DNA of 64,000 nt from Actinomadura parmotrematis (GTDB taxonomy: Bacteria > Actinomycetota > Actinomycetes > Streptosporangiales > Streptosporangiaceae): the NCBI RefSeq assembly GCF_019458805.1, contig NZ_JAIBOA010000007.1:62001-126000 (forward strand), in the 5' to 3' direction. Position numbers and translations under genes: made by a program. The notes beneath the pieces are model-generated. The model saw only the letters and a program-made list of their open reading frames with translations. It did no database searches and was not told the origin of the DNA. Positions 19,992 through 26,976 of the stretch are shown one piece after another; within the stretch, counting starts at the first letter, position 1, and every line of letters begins with the position of its first letter.

Positions 19992-21386
19992 ATGAGTTCT
20001 GCAGCGGCGCCGCTCGCTCCCGGCTTCGCCAACGGCGGGGTGTCCTACTGGTACCGGGCGATCGGCCTGCCCGAGCCCGGCCCGCGCCTGATCGGGCCGC
20101 TCGCCTGCGACGTGTGCGTCGTCGGCGGCGGCTACACCGGCCTCTGGACCGCCTACTACCTCAAGAAGGCCCAGCCGGACCTCCGGATCGCCGTGCTGGA
20201 GAAGGAGTTCGCCGGGTTCGGCGCGTCCGGCCGCAACGGCGGCTGGCTCGTCGGCGAGATCGCCGGGGCGCGCGAGCGCTACGCCGCCCGGCACGGCCGC
20301 CCCGCCGCCGTGGCCCTGCAGCGCGCCATGTTCGACACCGTCGCCGAGGTCGTCAACGTCGCCGCCGCCGAGGGCATCGACGCCGACATCGTGCACGGCG
20401 GCGTCCTCACCGTCGCCCGCAACGCCGCCCAGCAGAACCGCCTCGCCGACATGGTCGCCGAGAGCCGCGCCTGGGGCTGGAACGAGGACGACCTCGTCCT
20501 GCTCGGCCCGCACGAGCGGCTGGAGGTCGCGGACGCCACCGGCCTCACCTGGAGCCCGCACTGCGCCCGCGTCCAGCCCGCCAAGCTCGTGCGGGGCCTG
20601 GTGGCGACGGTCCGGGCGCTCGGCGTCGACGTCTACGAGGGCACCCCGGTGCGCCGCATCCGGCCGGGCGCGGCCGTCACCCCCTACGGGACGGTCACCG
20701 CCCAGTACGTCATCCGCGCCACCGAGGGCTTCACCGCGGGGATCGCCGGGCACCACCGCGACTGGCTCCCGATGAACAGCTCCATGATCGTCACCACGCC
20801 GCTGCCCGCCGAGGTCTGGGACCGCATCGGCTGGGGCCGCCGCGAGCTGCTCGGCGACATGGCGCACTACTACACCTACGCCCAGCGCACCGCCGACGAC
20901 CGCATCGCCTTCGGCGGCCGGGGCCGCCCCTACCGGTACGCCTCCAAGGTCGACGACGCGGGCGACACCCGCCCCGAGACCGTGGACGCCCTGTGGCGGA
21001 TGCTCGTCGACATGTTCCCGGACGCCGCCGCCGGGCAGGTGGACCACGCCTGGTCGGGGGTGCTCGGCGTGCCCCGCGACTGGTGCTCGACCGCCGTCGT
21101 CGACCACCGCACCGGCCTCGGCCACGCCGGCGGCTACACCGGCCACGGCGTCGCCGCCGCCAACCTCGCCGGCCGCACCCTGCGCGACCTGGTGCTGCGC
21201 CGCGACACCGAGCTGACCGCGCTGCCGTGGGTGAACTGGCGGGTGCGGCGCTGGGAGCCCGAGCCGCTCCGCTGGCTCGGCGTGCACGCCATGTACGCGC
21301 TGTACCGGGGCGCGGACGCCCGCGAACGCGACGCGTCCGACACCTCGGGCCTCGCCCGCATCGCCGACGCCATCACCGGGCACTGA
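19992..21386 (+). CDS. FAD-dependent oxidoreductase (DAO family, gamma-glutamylputrescine-oxidase-like)
   Basis: This 464-residue flavoenzyme has the dinucleotide-binding motif CDVCVVGGGYTGLWTAYYL at about residues 37-55. It has the family segment FGASGRNGGWLVGE and a C-terminal GGYTGHGVAAANLAGRTLRDL FAD loop. The layout matches PuuB/OrdL oxidases, which oxidise glycine-, proline- or polyamine-derived amines. A possible -10 (TAGGGT, 19965-19970) lies 21 bp upstream. The substrate is inferred at family level only. Confidence 0.85.
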   Translation: MSSAAAPLAPGFANGGVSYWYRAIGLPEPGPRLIGPLACDVCVVGGGYTGLWTAYYLKKAQPDLRIAVLEKEFAGFGASGRNGGWLVGEIAGARERYAARHGRPAAVALQRAMFDTVAEVVNVAAAEGIDADIVHGGVLTVARNAAQQNRLADMVAESRAWGWNEDDLVLLGPHERLEVADATGLTWSPHCARVQPAKLVRGLVATVRALGVDVYEGTPVRRIRPGAAVTPYGTVTAQYVIRATEGFTAGIAGHHRDWLPMNSSMIVTTPLPAEVWDRIGWGRRELLGDMAHYYTYAQRTADDRIAFGGRGRPYRYASKVDDAGDTRPETVDALWRMLVDMFPDAAAGQVDHAWSGVLGVPRDWCSTAVVDHRTGLGHAGGYTGHGVAAANLAGRTLRDLVLRRDTELTALPWVNWRVRRWEPEPLRWLGVHAMYALYRGADARERDASDTSGLARIADAITGH

Positions 21387-21393
21387 CCGCCGG

Positions 21394-21828
21394 TCAGCCC
21401 GCCAGGTGCCGCGCGATCTCCGCGGCGGGCATGGCGCCCGCGAACATCGCGCCGTCCTCGAACACCAGCGTCGGCGTGGAGTCCACCGACAGCTCTCGCG
21501 CGGCGAGCCGCAGCTCCTCCAGCGGGGCGTACCGGTCGGGCTCGCCGGCGGGCTCGACGCCGTCCAGCATCAGCCGCGACCAGGCGGCGGCCCGGTCGTC
21601 CGCGCCCCACACCAGGCGGGCGAGCCGGTCGGAGTCGGGGTAGATCTCCAGCGGCAGCAGCAGGGTGTGCACCGTCACGTCGTCGATCTTCGGCAGCTCG
21701 TCCCGGTACAGCTCGCGGGTGAACCGGTCGGCCGGATCGCCGAACACCGCGATGCGCCGCCGCCCGTCCCCGCGCGTCGCGGTGAACGCCAGGTCGAGCG
21801 GCAGCTCGTCGAACCGCAGATCCGCCAT
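21394..21828 (-). CDS. DsbA/DsbC-like thioredoxin-fold protein lacking the active-site cysteines
   Basis: This cytoplasmic-looking 144-residue protein follows the DsbC/DsbG C-terminal pattern: a strand, FGDPADRFTRELYRDELPKI at the usual CXXC position, a helical insert, the cis-proline segment STPTLVFEDGAMFAG, and the end MPAAEIARHL. The CPXC is replaced by ADRF and no cysteine is visible in the protein. The start at 21828 is chosen because GAAGGG lies nine bases upstream; ATG 21837 directly abuts that site. Its stop lies in a short inverted repeat with the stop of the convergent oxidoreductase gene. Confidence 0.7.
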   Translation of the reverse strand: MADLRFDELPLDLAFTATRGDGRRRIAVFGDPADRFTRELYRDELPKIDDVTVHTLLLPLEIYPDSDRLARLVWGADDRAAAWSRLMLDGVEPAGEPDRYAPLEELRLAARELSVDSTPTLVFEDGAMFAGAMPAAEIARHLAG

Positions 21829-21879
21829 GATGATCATCCCTTCGTCGCAGCCCGTATACCCCGGGCCGCCGGCGGGGAA

Positions 21880-22239
21880 TCACGCCACCGGCGCCGCCGC
21901 GTAGGAGGCCAGCCGGTCGGCGGCGGGCAGCTCGTCCTCGTACTCGTACGCCTCGGGGTCGTACAGGTCGTAGCGGGCGGTGAGCAGCCAGAGCACCCAC
22001 TCGTTGATGCGGCGCGGGTCGGGGACGGGGTCGCCGCCGAGGACCTGCATGGCGCTGACCTGCCGGGTCCGCCAGCCGCCGGCGAGGGTCCAGTCGAGGT
22101 CGAGCCGGTCGGGGCCGAAGAACACCTCGACGGTCGCGCCGTCCTCGGTGTGCTCCCAGCCCGGCACGTGCAGCCCCCGCCGCCGCGTGAGGGCGTGCAC
22201 GACTGCGTCCAGGTAGGCGTCATGGTCGCTCATCGCCAT
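21880..22239 (-). CDS. Conserved-looking hypothetical protein
   Basis: This 119-residue acidic protein has no family I recognise. It is rich in Trp, Tyr and Asp/Glu (VPGWEHTEDGATVEVFFGPD, then LYDPEAYEYEDELPAADRLASY), with no signal peptide or membrane segment. ATGs at 22239 and 22233 are both possible. The coding bias is clear (very high third-position GC), which supports a real gene. Confidence 0.6.
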   Translation of the reverse strand: MAMSDHDAYLDAVVHALTRRRGLHVPGWEHTEDGATVEVFFGPDRLDLDWTLAGGWRTRQVSAMQVLGGDPVPDPRRINEWVLWLLTARYDLYDPEAYEYEDELPAADRLASYAAAPVA

Positions 22240-22358
22240 ATTGTGACCGCTCGGCGTGACCGGACCGTGGAGGCGCGCGGCGCGACGCCGGGGTCGGGTC
22301 ATCACCAGGGAGATCGCCCTTGGTGCGGGGGCCGCCGCGATGCGGGACAATCACCGAC

Positions 22359-22787
22359 ATGATCGACAGATCCGGCGAGTGGTGGCGCGGCGAGGACTTC
22401 GCCGACCTCGCCGAGTTCGTCACCGACTACGCCGCCGAGGGGTACCCGGTCGCCCGCGTGGCGGAGGCGGTCTGCGCCTGCGGCCGCCGCGTCTTCGAGG
22501 TCGAGGTGGAGGACGGCGCGGGCGCCCGCCGCCGCTGCACGGCGTGCGGGACGTGGTCGTTCATCGCCGACAGCGGCGACCACTGGGGCGAGCAGGAGCC
22601 GTACGCCTGCGGCTGCCCCTGCGGCGCCGAGGAGTTCGCCGTCGCCGTCGGCTTCGCCCTGCGCGACGACGGCGAGATCCGCTGGATCAGCGTCGGCCTG
22701 CGCTGCGTCGCCGACGGAATCCTGGGCGTCCACGCCGACTGGAAGATCGACTACGGGCCGACGGGGCACCTGTTCGCCCTGGCCTGA
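22359..22787 (+). CDS. Small cysteine-rich hypothetical protein (putative zinc-binding)
   Basis: This 142-residue acidic protein has Cys pairs CAC, CTAC and CGCPC spread over residues about 38-90, enough to coordinate one or two zinc ions. No catalytic motif is recognised. Its 3' end overlaps the convergent ATPase gene by 37 bp. A weak -10 (GACAAT, 22346-22351) seven bases upstream suggests a leaderless mRNA. Confidence 0.6.
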   Translation: MIDRSGEWWRGEDFADLAEFVTDYAAEGYPVARVAEAVCACGRRVFEVEVEDGAGARRRCTACGTWSFIADSGDHWGEQEPYACGCPCGAEEFAVAVGFALRDDGEIRWISVGLRCVADGILGVHADWKIDYGPTGHLFALA

Positions 22788-23194
22788 GGACCGGCGAACT
22801 CGGCCCACACGACCGTCCCGCGCCCGTGCGGCCGGTGCCCCCACCGCACCGCGAGCGCGTCCACGATGCAGAGGCCCCGCCCGCTCTCCCCGCACGCGCC
22901 GGTCTGTACCGAGGGCCGCGCCCCGCCCGCCCCGTCGTCCACCACCTCGACCCGCAGGACACCGGGACCGCGCAGCAACGTGACGGTGAACGTCCCGCCC
23001 CGGCCCGACGCGGTGTGCCGAACGGCGTTGCCCGCCAGCTCGTCCACGACAAGGACCATGTCATCGAGGACGCCGGCCCTTGCCGCCACATGCGCGGGAA
23101 CGAGAGTGTCCCGCAGAAAGCGGCGCGTCAGCGCGACGGAGCGGTTCATCCCCGGCAGCGTCAGCGCGGCGAGCACGCGCAGCTCATCGCTCAT
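22751..23194 (-). CDS. GHKL ATP-binding regulatory protein (RsbW/AbaA-A-like)
   Basis: This 147-residue single-domain GHKL ATPase has the N box VLVVDELAGNAVRHTASG (about 60-77), the G1 box VEVVDDGAGGARP and the late GRGLCIVDALAVRWGHRPHGRGTVVWAEF. Streptomycetes use such proteins as anti-sigma factors or as orfA partners of WhiJ-type regulators. The second role fits here because a WhiJ-like gene and DUF397 genes are divergent neighbours. Its ATG overlaps the stop of the upstream 85-residue gene. Confidence 0.82.
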   Translation of the reverse strand: MSDELRVLAALTLPGMNRSVALTRRFLRDTLVPAHVAARAGVLDDMVLVVDELAGNAVRHTASGRGGTFTVTLLRGPGVLRVEVVDDGAGGARPSVQTGACGESGRGLCIVDALAVRWGHRPHGRGTVVWAEFAGPQARANRCPVGP

Positions 23195-23448
23195 GCGGCA
23201 GCGTCCAGCGCGATCCGGTGCGCCACGTCCTCCAGGTTGTGAACGCCGAGCTCGGCGCCTCGCCAGCACACCCGCCACGCCTCGCGCCGCTCGACGGCGA
23301 GGACGGCGTCCCGCTGGCCGTCCCGGCAGTACACGAAGAGCACCGGTTCGGCGTCCCGGGGGAGCACGAGCGACACGGCCACAGGCGCGGCCCGCAGCGC
23401 CCAGGCGAGACGTACGAGCAGCTCGTAGCGCGCCCTCGACGGTTCCAT
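23191..23448 (-). CDS. Small hypothetical protein coupled to the GHKL ATPase
   Basis: This 85-residue protein reads MEPSRARYELLVRLAWALR at its start. No known domain is recognised; the alternating strands (VAVSLVLPRD, EPVLFVYCRDG, AVLAVERRE) suggest a small alpha-beta fold. Similar small proteins accompany ATPase/WhiJ clusters in actinomycetes. An AAGAAGGGA ribosome site precedes the ATG, and the stop overlaps the ATPase start (ATGA). The 181-bp gap to the divergent WhiJ-like gene should carry both promoters; TTGACG at 23596-23601 is a candidate -35 for the latter. Confidence 0.62.
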   Translation of the reverse strand: MEPSRARYELLVRLAWALRAAPVAVSLVLPRDAEPVLFVYCRDGQRDAVLAVERREAWRVCWRGAELGVHNLEDVAHRIALDAAA

Positions 23449-23629
23449 CGGCGTTCCCTTCTTCCGAGGTCACCGCCAGATTCGTCGCCCCCCGCCACCC
23501 CCTCAACACGTTCGGCACAGGTTCGACCCATCGGACGCTGAGCCCTCGGAGGCTGAAGTTTCAGCGACCGATGTATCCAGTTTCCTGAGAACCGATTGAC
23601 GCGGATGCAGAGAGTGACAGGCTAGATGC

Positions 23630-24484
23630 ATGTGCGCCGCTCATTCCCCCTTTCGTCGCCGGAAGATCGGATTTGCCCTCCGCCGGTTGCGCGAGGACGC
23701 GGGCCTCACCCAGGACGCGGCCGCCCGCATGCTCGAACGGGCGGCGGCGTCTTTGAGCGCGTACGAGAACGGCAAGACGGCGGTGAAGCCTCGCGACCTG
23801 GAACAGATACTCCAGCGTTACGGCCTGCCGGCCGACTCGACGGAGTTCAAGAGGCTGATGGCTCTGTCACGGCGCAAGGACGCCGCGCCCTGGATGAGCC
23901 GATACCGCGAGGACGAGGAACCCAACGATTTCGGGTATGCGGCGCTCGAAGCTGAGGCGGTTCGCCGGTCCGCCTACGAGGCGTCCCTGGTCCCTGGCCT
24001 GCTCCAAACGCCCGAATACGCACGAGCGATCTACAAGGTTTTTCAAGGTGTCGTGCCCATGGCGGGCGGGCTTGATCGCGGGGTCGAGTTGCGTATGGCC
24101 CGTCAGCGGCGACTATCCGAGGACCCCAAGCTGGAGATGTCATGGCTGATCTCAGAGAAAGCGCTGCATCTCTCTTTGGGGGGCGAGGCCGTCATGCAGC
24201 ACCAGTGGAAGCATGTGCTGGACGTGACGGAGGCTCCTCACCTGCGGCTGCGGGTATTGCCCTTCAAAGGTGGGGCGACCCCGCTGATGCATGGTTCGTT
24301 CTCCATCCTCGAATTTGAGGAAGGAATGAAGATCGTAGCCGTCTTCGAGCTGCACCAGGCGATTTTTCTTGACGATGAACCCGTTCTGTGCATGTATGAG
24401 GCCGCATTTTCGCAAGCGGAGCAAATCGCGCTTTCTGAGATCGAGTCGCGAGCTCTCATCAAGAGGGTAGTCTTTGGGGCGTGA
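23630..24484 (+). CDS. WhiJ-type XRE-family regulator with DUF5753 domain
   Basis: This 284-residue protein has an N-terminal XRE helix-turn-helix (FALRRLREDAGLTQDAAARM, then ASLSAYENGK; residues about 15-65). The C-terminal DUF5753 domain (about 105-280) contains ALEAEAVRRSAYEASLVPGL and LLQTPEYAR. Related WhiJ proteins repress sporulation until a partner DUF397 protein relieves them. The stop overlaps the DUF397 start (GTGA). Base composition is visibly more AT-rich than in neighbours, with runs such as GATTTTTCTTGACGATG, which suggests recent transfer or relaxed codon use. Confidence 0.88.
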   Translation: MCAAHSPFRRRKIGFALRRLREDAGLTQDAAARMLERAAASLSAYENGKTAVKPRDLEQILQRYGLPADSTEFKRLMALSRRKDAAPWMSRYREDEEPNDFGYAALEAEAVRRSAYEASLVPGLLQTPEYARAIYKVFQGVVPMAGGLDRGVELRMARQRRLSEDPKLEMSWLISEKALHLSLGGEAVMQHQWKHVLDVTEAPHLRLRVLPFKGGATPLMHGSFSILEFEEGMKIVAVFELHQAIFLDDEPVLCMYEAAFSQAEQIALSEIESRALIKRVVFGA

Positions 24485-24693
24485 AGCGCGACACCCACGC
24501 CACGAACTGGCGTAAGAGCAGCTACAGCGATGTTCCTCAATCAGACTGCGTCGAAGTGGCGCCCTTCCCGGAGGGTGCGGCGGTCGGAACGAGAGACTCC
24601 AAGGACCCGTACGGCCCGGTCGTCTCCCTCGCCTCCACTGCCTGGCGCACCCTCCTCGCCGACATCAAGCAAGGCGCCCACGACCTCGCCTGA
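24481..24693 (+). CDS. DUF397 protein (BldB/WhiJ-partner family), copy 1
   Basis: This 70-residue protein has the DUF397 hallmark WRKSSYSDVPQSDCVEV followed by GTRDSKDPYGPVVSL and a C-terminal WRTLLADIKQG. It is translationally coupled to the WhiJ-like regulator, as is usual for this family. A second copy of identical length lies 770 bp downstream. Confidence 0.88.
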   Translation: MKRDTHATNWRKSSYSDVPQSDCVEVAPFPEGAAVGTRDSKDPYGPVVSLASTAWRTLLADIKQGAHDLA

Positions 24694-24730
24694 CAGCTCG
24701 TCCCGCTCGCGCCAGGCATGTGCCGCGAGC

Positions 24731-24834
24731 GATGACCACCCGGTCGCGATTCGTTGACTTGCGGCGTGTTGACGATTGGGAGCGCTCCCATGGGGCAACA
24801 CGCCGCAAGTCAACAAGCGATGACCATCCGGTCG
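24731..24834. repeat. Palindromic element, copy 1 (19-bp perfect arms)
   Basis: The arms GTTGACTTGCGGCGTGTTG (24753-24771) and its exact complement (24796-24814) enclose a second perfect palindrome, TGGGAGCGCTCCCA (24777-24790). The whole is flanked by a direct repeat GATGACCA(C/T)CCGGTCG at 24731-24746 and 24819-24834. It resembles a REP- or MITE-like unit able to form a cruciform or RNA hairpin. Confidence 0.85.
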
Positions 24835-25073
24835 TTGCCGCTGGCGCTTCGCGGTTGCCCGCCGTTCGCGTCGCGATCGGCCTTTGAGGCATTCGAGCGG
24901 TTCGGCGGGCGCGGGCTTGCTGATCTGCGTCGTCTGATCGTCCCGCCGGCCCCTATGCCAGGCGGGTGCCCCCGCTGGCATCGGGCAAGAGGTGCACGCT
25001 TTCGCCCGGGAACACGCCCGTGATCGGCATCGCCCGGCTACCCTCCCGCTCCGCGGTCCGTTCCTCCGCTGGC

Positions 25074-25178
25074 GATGACCACTCGGTCACCATGCGTTGA
25101 GATGCGGCGTGTTGGGCGCTTTGGAGATCCAAAGTGGCCAACACGCCGCATCTCAACAAAGAGCGACCGGGTGGTCAT
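25074..25178. repeat. Palindromic element, copy 2 (20-bp perfect arms)
   Basis: The arms GTTGAGATGCGGCGTGTTGG (25096-25115) and its exact complement (25138-25157) enclose CTTTGGA-GA-TCCAAAG (25119-25134). Outer flanks GATGACCACTCGGTC (25074-25088) and GACCGGGTGGTCAT (25165-25178) are also inverted, with one mismatch over 14 positions. It is a diverged relative of copy 1. Differences in one arm are matched in the other. Confidence 0.85.
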
Positions 25179-25463
25179 TGTCCGTGGTCGCGGCTTTCGG
25201 CAGGCGATGGCGCGGGGGTCGGGCCCGGTCGTCGGGTGGTGCTCGCGGCGGGCCGGATCTCGGTACTCGACCTCGTGCCGGGCGTCGTTCAGCAAGGTGA
25301 TCAAGGCGAACCAGGCGATGGGGGAGGCCGGCGGGGGGATAGCCGGCCGAGGCCGTCCTTGCCGGGCGGTCCCGATCGCTCCGCTCGTCGCGCATCGAGC
25401 AAGGCGCCCGGGATCTGCACGAACTGCGATGGCGTGCCTTTGTTGCCGCAGGGTACCCGGCAC

Positions 25464-25676
25464 GTGAAGGGTGATGATCACTTCATGAATTGGCGGAAGA
25501 GCAGTCGCAGCGATGTTCCCCAATCGGATTGCGTTGAAGTGGCGTCCTTCCAGGACGGTCTTGCGGTCGGTGCACGGGATTCCAAGGATCCGCATGGTCC
25601 GGTCGTCGCCCTGGCCCCCGCCGCCTGGCGAGTCCTCCTCGTCAACTTAAAGCAGGGTGCCCACGACCTCGCCTAA
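25464..25676 (+). CDS. DUF397 protein, copy 2
   Basis: This 70-residue product aligns with copy 1 without gaps (WRKSSRSDVPQSDCVEVASF, then DSKDPHGPVV). The GTG at 25464 corresponds exactly to the copy 1 start, giving MKGDDHFMNW against MKRDTHATNW. It has no adjacent WhiJ-like gene of its own, so it is either an orphan partner or a product of local duplication. Confidence 0.82.
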   Translation: MKGDDHFMNWRKSSRSDVPQSDCVEVASFQDGLAVGARDSKDPHGPVVALAPAAWRVLLVNLKQGAHDLA

Positions 25677-25766
25677 CGCACCGCCGCACGCTGCTGGCGA
25701 TGGCCGGCCGGGTCGGTACGGGCGTTGCACGAAGGCCGCGTGGCGGGCTTGCGTGACGCGCGGAGC

Positions 25767-25850
25767 ACTCATGCGAGATGGTGATGGGAGGCATGCGAAA
25801 CGGTCGCTGGTGGCATAGGTGCTGCTCCGCCTAGCCTCCTTCGCATGAGT
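25767..25850. promoter_or_regulatory. Inverted/direct CATGCGA repeats around the SnoaL-like gene promoter
   Basis: ACTCATGCGA (25767-25776) is perfectly inverted at 25841-25850, the latter covering the start codon. A third CATGCGA copy lies at 25792-25798, 22 bp from the first. A -10 element, TAGCCT (25832-25837), sits inside and ends seven bases before the ATG, so a bound regulator would block the promoter. Confidence 0.45.
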
Positions 25851-26252
25851 GCTGAAGAGAACAAGAAGCTGTTCCAGGAGATCTTCGAGCAGATGGCGGA
25901 GGGCAACGGGCGTGCGCTGACCGACGCGATGGCGGACGAGTGCCGTTGGGTCTTCCCTGGGGCGTGGTCCTGGTCGGGGGTCTGGGAGCCGAAGGAGCGG
26001 CTCGTGGGCGGGATGCTGCGGCCGCTGATGACCCAGCTCACCGGCTACCGCGTCCGGGCCGAGCTGATCCTCGCCGACGGGGACCGCGTCGTCGTCCAGG
26101 CCCGCTCCACGTCCACCACCAAGCGCGGCGAGTCCTACGACCAGACCTACTGCTTCATCTTCCGGGTCGCGGACGGCCGCATCACCGAGGTGGTCGAGCA
26201 CTGCGACACGTCCCTGGTGGAGCGGGTCCTCGACCCCATCGTGCCCGCCTGA
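25845..26252 (+). CDS. SnoaL-like/NTF2-family protein
   Basis: This 135-residue protein has the NTF2-like cone fold pattern: an N-terminal helix NKKLFQEIFEQMAEGNGRAL, then DECRWVFPGAWSWSGVWEPKERL, and a beta-sheet end DQTYCFIFRVADGRITEVVEHCDTSL. Family members are small-molecule isomerases, cyclases or binding proteins. The residues do not reveal the substrate. It appears leaderless. Confidence 0.75.
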   Translation: MSAEENKKLFQEIFEQMAEGNGRALTDAMADECRWVFPGAWSWSGVWEPKERLVGGMLRPLMTQLTGYRVRAELILADGDRVVVQARSTSTTKRGESYDQTYCFIFRVADGRITEVVEHCDTSLVERVLDPIVPA

Positions 26253-26358
26253 GCGGGACGGCGCCCGGCGGGGCCCAGACGGCCGGGGTGGTCTGGGCCT
26301 TGCCTGCCGGCGATGGGAGCGCGGCGGCTCGGCCGCGCTCGGGCGGCGGGGCGGTGCC

Positions 26359-26943
26359 TTACTCGGGAGAGAGCCACTCCTCGGCCAGGAGAGCGTAGGC
26401 GAAACCGTCGAGCCACCCCTTGGTGCGGTGGAGGGACTCCTTCACCGTGTGCTGTTCGCGGCGCATCCCGACCCGCTCCATCAGCCGCCACGAAGGTTCG
26501 TTGTCGGAGAAGCAACCCGCGTACAGGCGGCGCAGGCCGAGACCCCTGAAGGCGACGTCGATGAGGGCGCGGACCGCTTCGGTGGCATAGCCCTTACCGC
26601 CGAAGGCGGGATCCAGCGTCCATCCGATCTCCGCCTGGACGTCCTTCGCCTGGTCGGCGACCTCCTCTTGGGCATAGGCGTCCTGGATCCACAGCGTCAG
26701 GTCGCCGATCACCCGGCCGTCCAGTTCGACGACGAGCACGTCCGCGAGCCGCTCCTGACGGAGGAAGCGCTCACGGTAGCCGTCGTACGTCGTCGCGGCG
26801 GACCCGATCCATTCGTAGACCTCCGGCAGTTGCCGGTAGGTCCAGGTCGCGTCCAGGTCGTCCGGGGCGGCCCGGCGCAGCAGCAGCCGATCGGTGGAGA
26901 CCGGCCAGTCCAGCGTGGCGAGGGGGTGGCGCATGGATTCCAT
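26359..26943 (-). CDS. GNAT acetyltransferase, RimJ/RimL type
   Basis: This 194-residue acetyltransferase contains STDRLLLRRAAPDDLDATWTY, then VIGDLTLWIQD and the acetyl-CoA loop LDPAFGGKGYATEAVRALID, with RLYAGCFSDNEPSWRLMERVGM at the end. A GTG at 26967 and an ATG at 26934 are alternative starts; no ribosome site decides. Such proteins often acetylate ribosomal proteins, antibiotics or small amines. Confidence 0.8.
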   Translation of the reverse strand: MESMRHPLATLDWPVSTDRLLLRRAAPDDLDATWTYRQLPEVYEWIGSAATTYDGYRERFLRQERLADVLVVELDGRVIGDLTLWIQDAYAQEEVADQAKDVQAEIGWTLDPAFGGKGYATEAVRALIDVAFRGLGLRRLYAGCFSDNEPSWRLMERVGMRREQHTVKESLHRTKGWLDGFAYALLAEEWLSPE

Positions 26944-26976
26944 GCTGGCAGAGCGGCGATGGCGCACGAAAGCGGA

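Larger units (their letters stand above)
24694..25463. other. Non-coding spacer with two palindromic elements between DUF397 genes
   Basis: No credible gene lies in these 770 bp; the short open frames read through the palindromes. It carries the elements at 24731-24834 and 25074-25178. At 25394-25420 is a stretch matching the 3' end of the DUF397 gene in 20 of 27 positions (reading IEQGARDL against IKQGAHDL), probably a relic. Composition is irregular compared with surrounding coding DNA. Confidence 0.65.

Noticed and set aside
24481..24693. WhiJ-like/DUF397 pair as a toxin-antitoxin system
   Set aside because: The coupled small-gene layout is suggestive, but both families are known developmental regulators and no toxin fold is visible.
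24665..25178. Small open frames beginning ATGACCAC inside the palindromic elements (reading MTTRS...) on both strands
   Set aside because: Both strands give near-identical peptides because the DNA is palindromic. There is no ribosome site and no fold, so they are likely spurious, although similar peptides may appear as hypothetical proteins in databases.
24731..25178. CRISPR array
   Set aside because: Only two diverged units of about 104 bp, each itself a nested palindrome, with no regular spacers and no cas genes.
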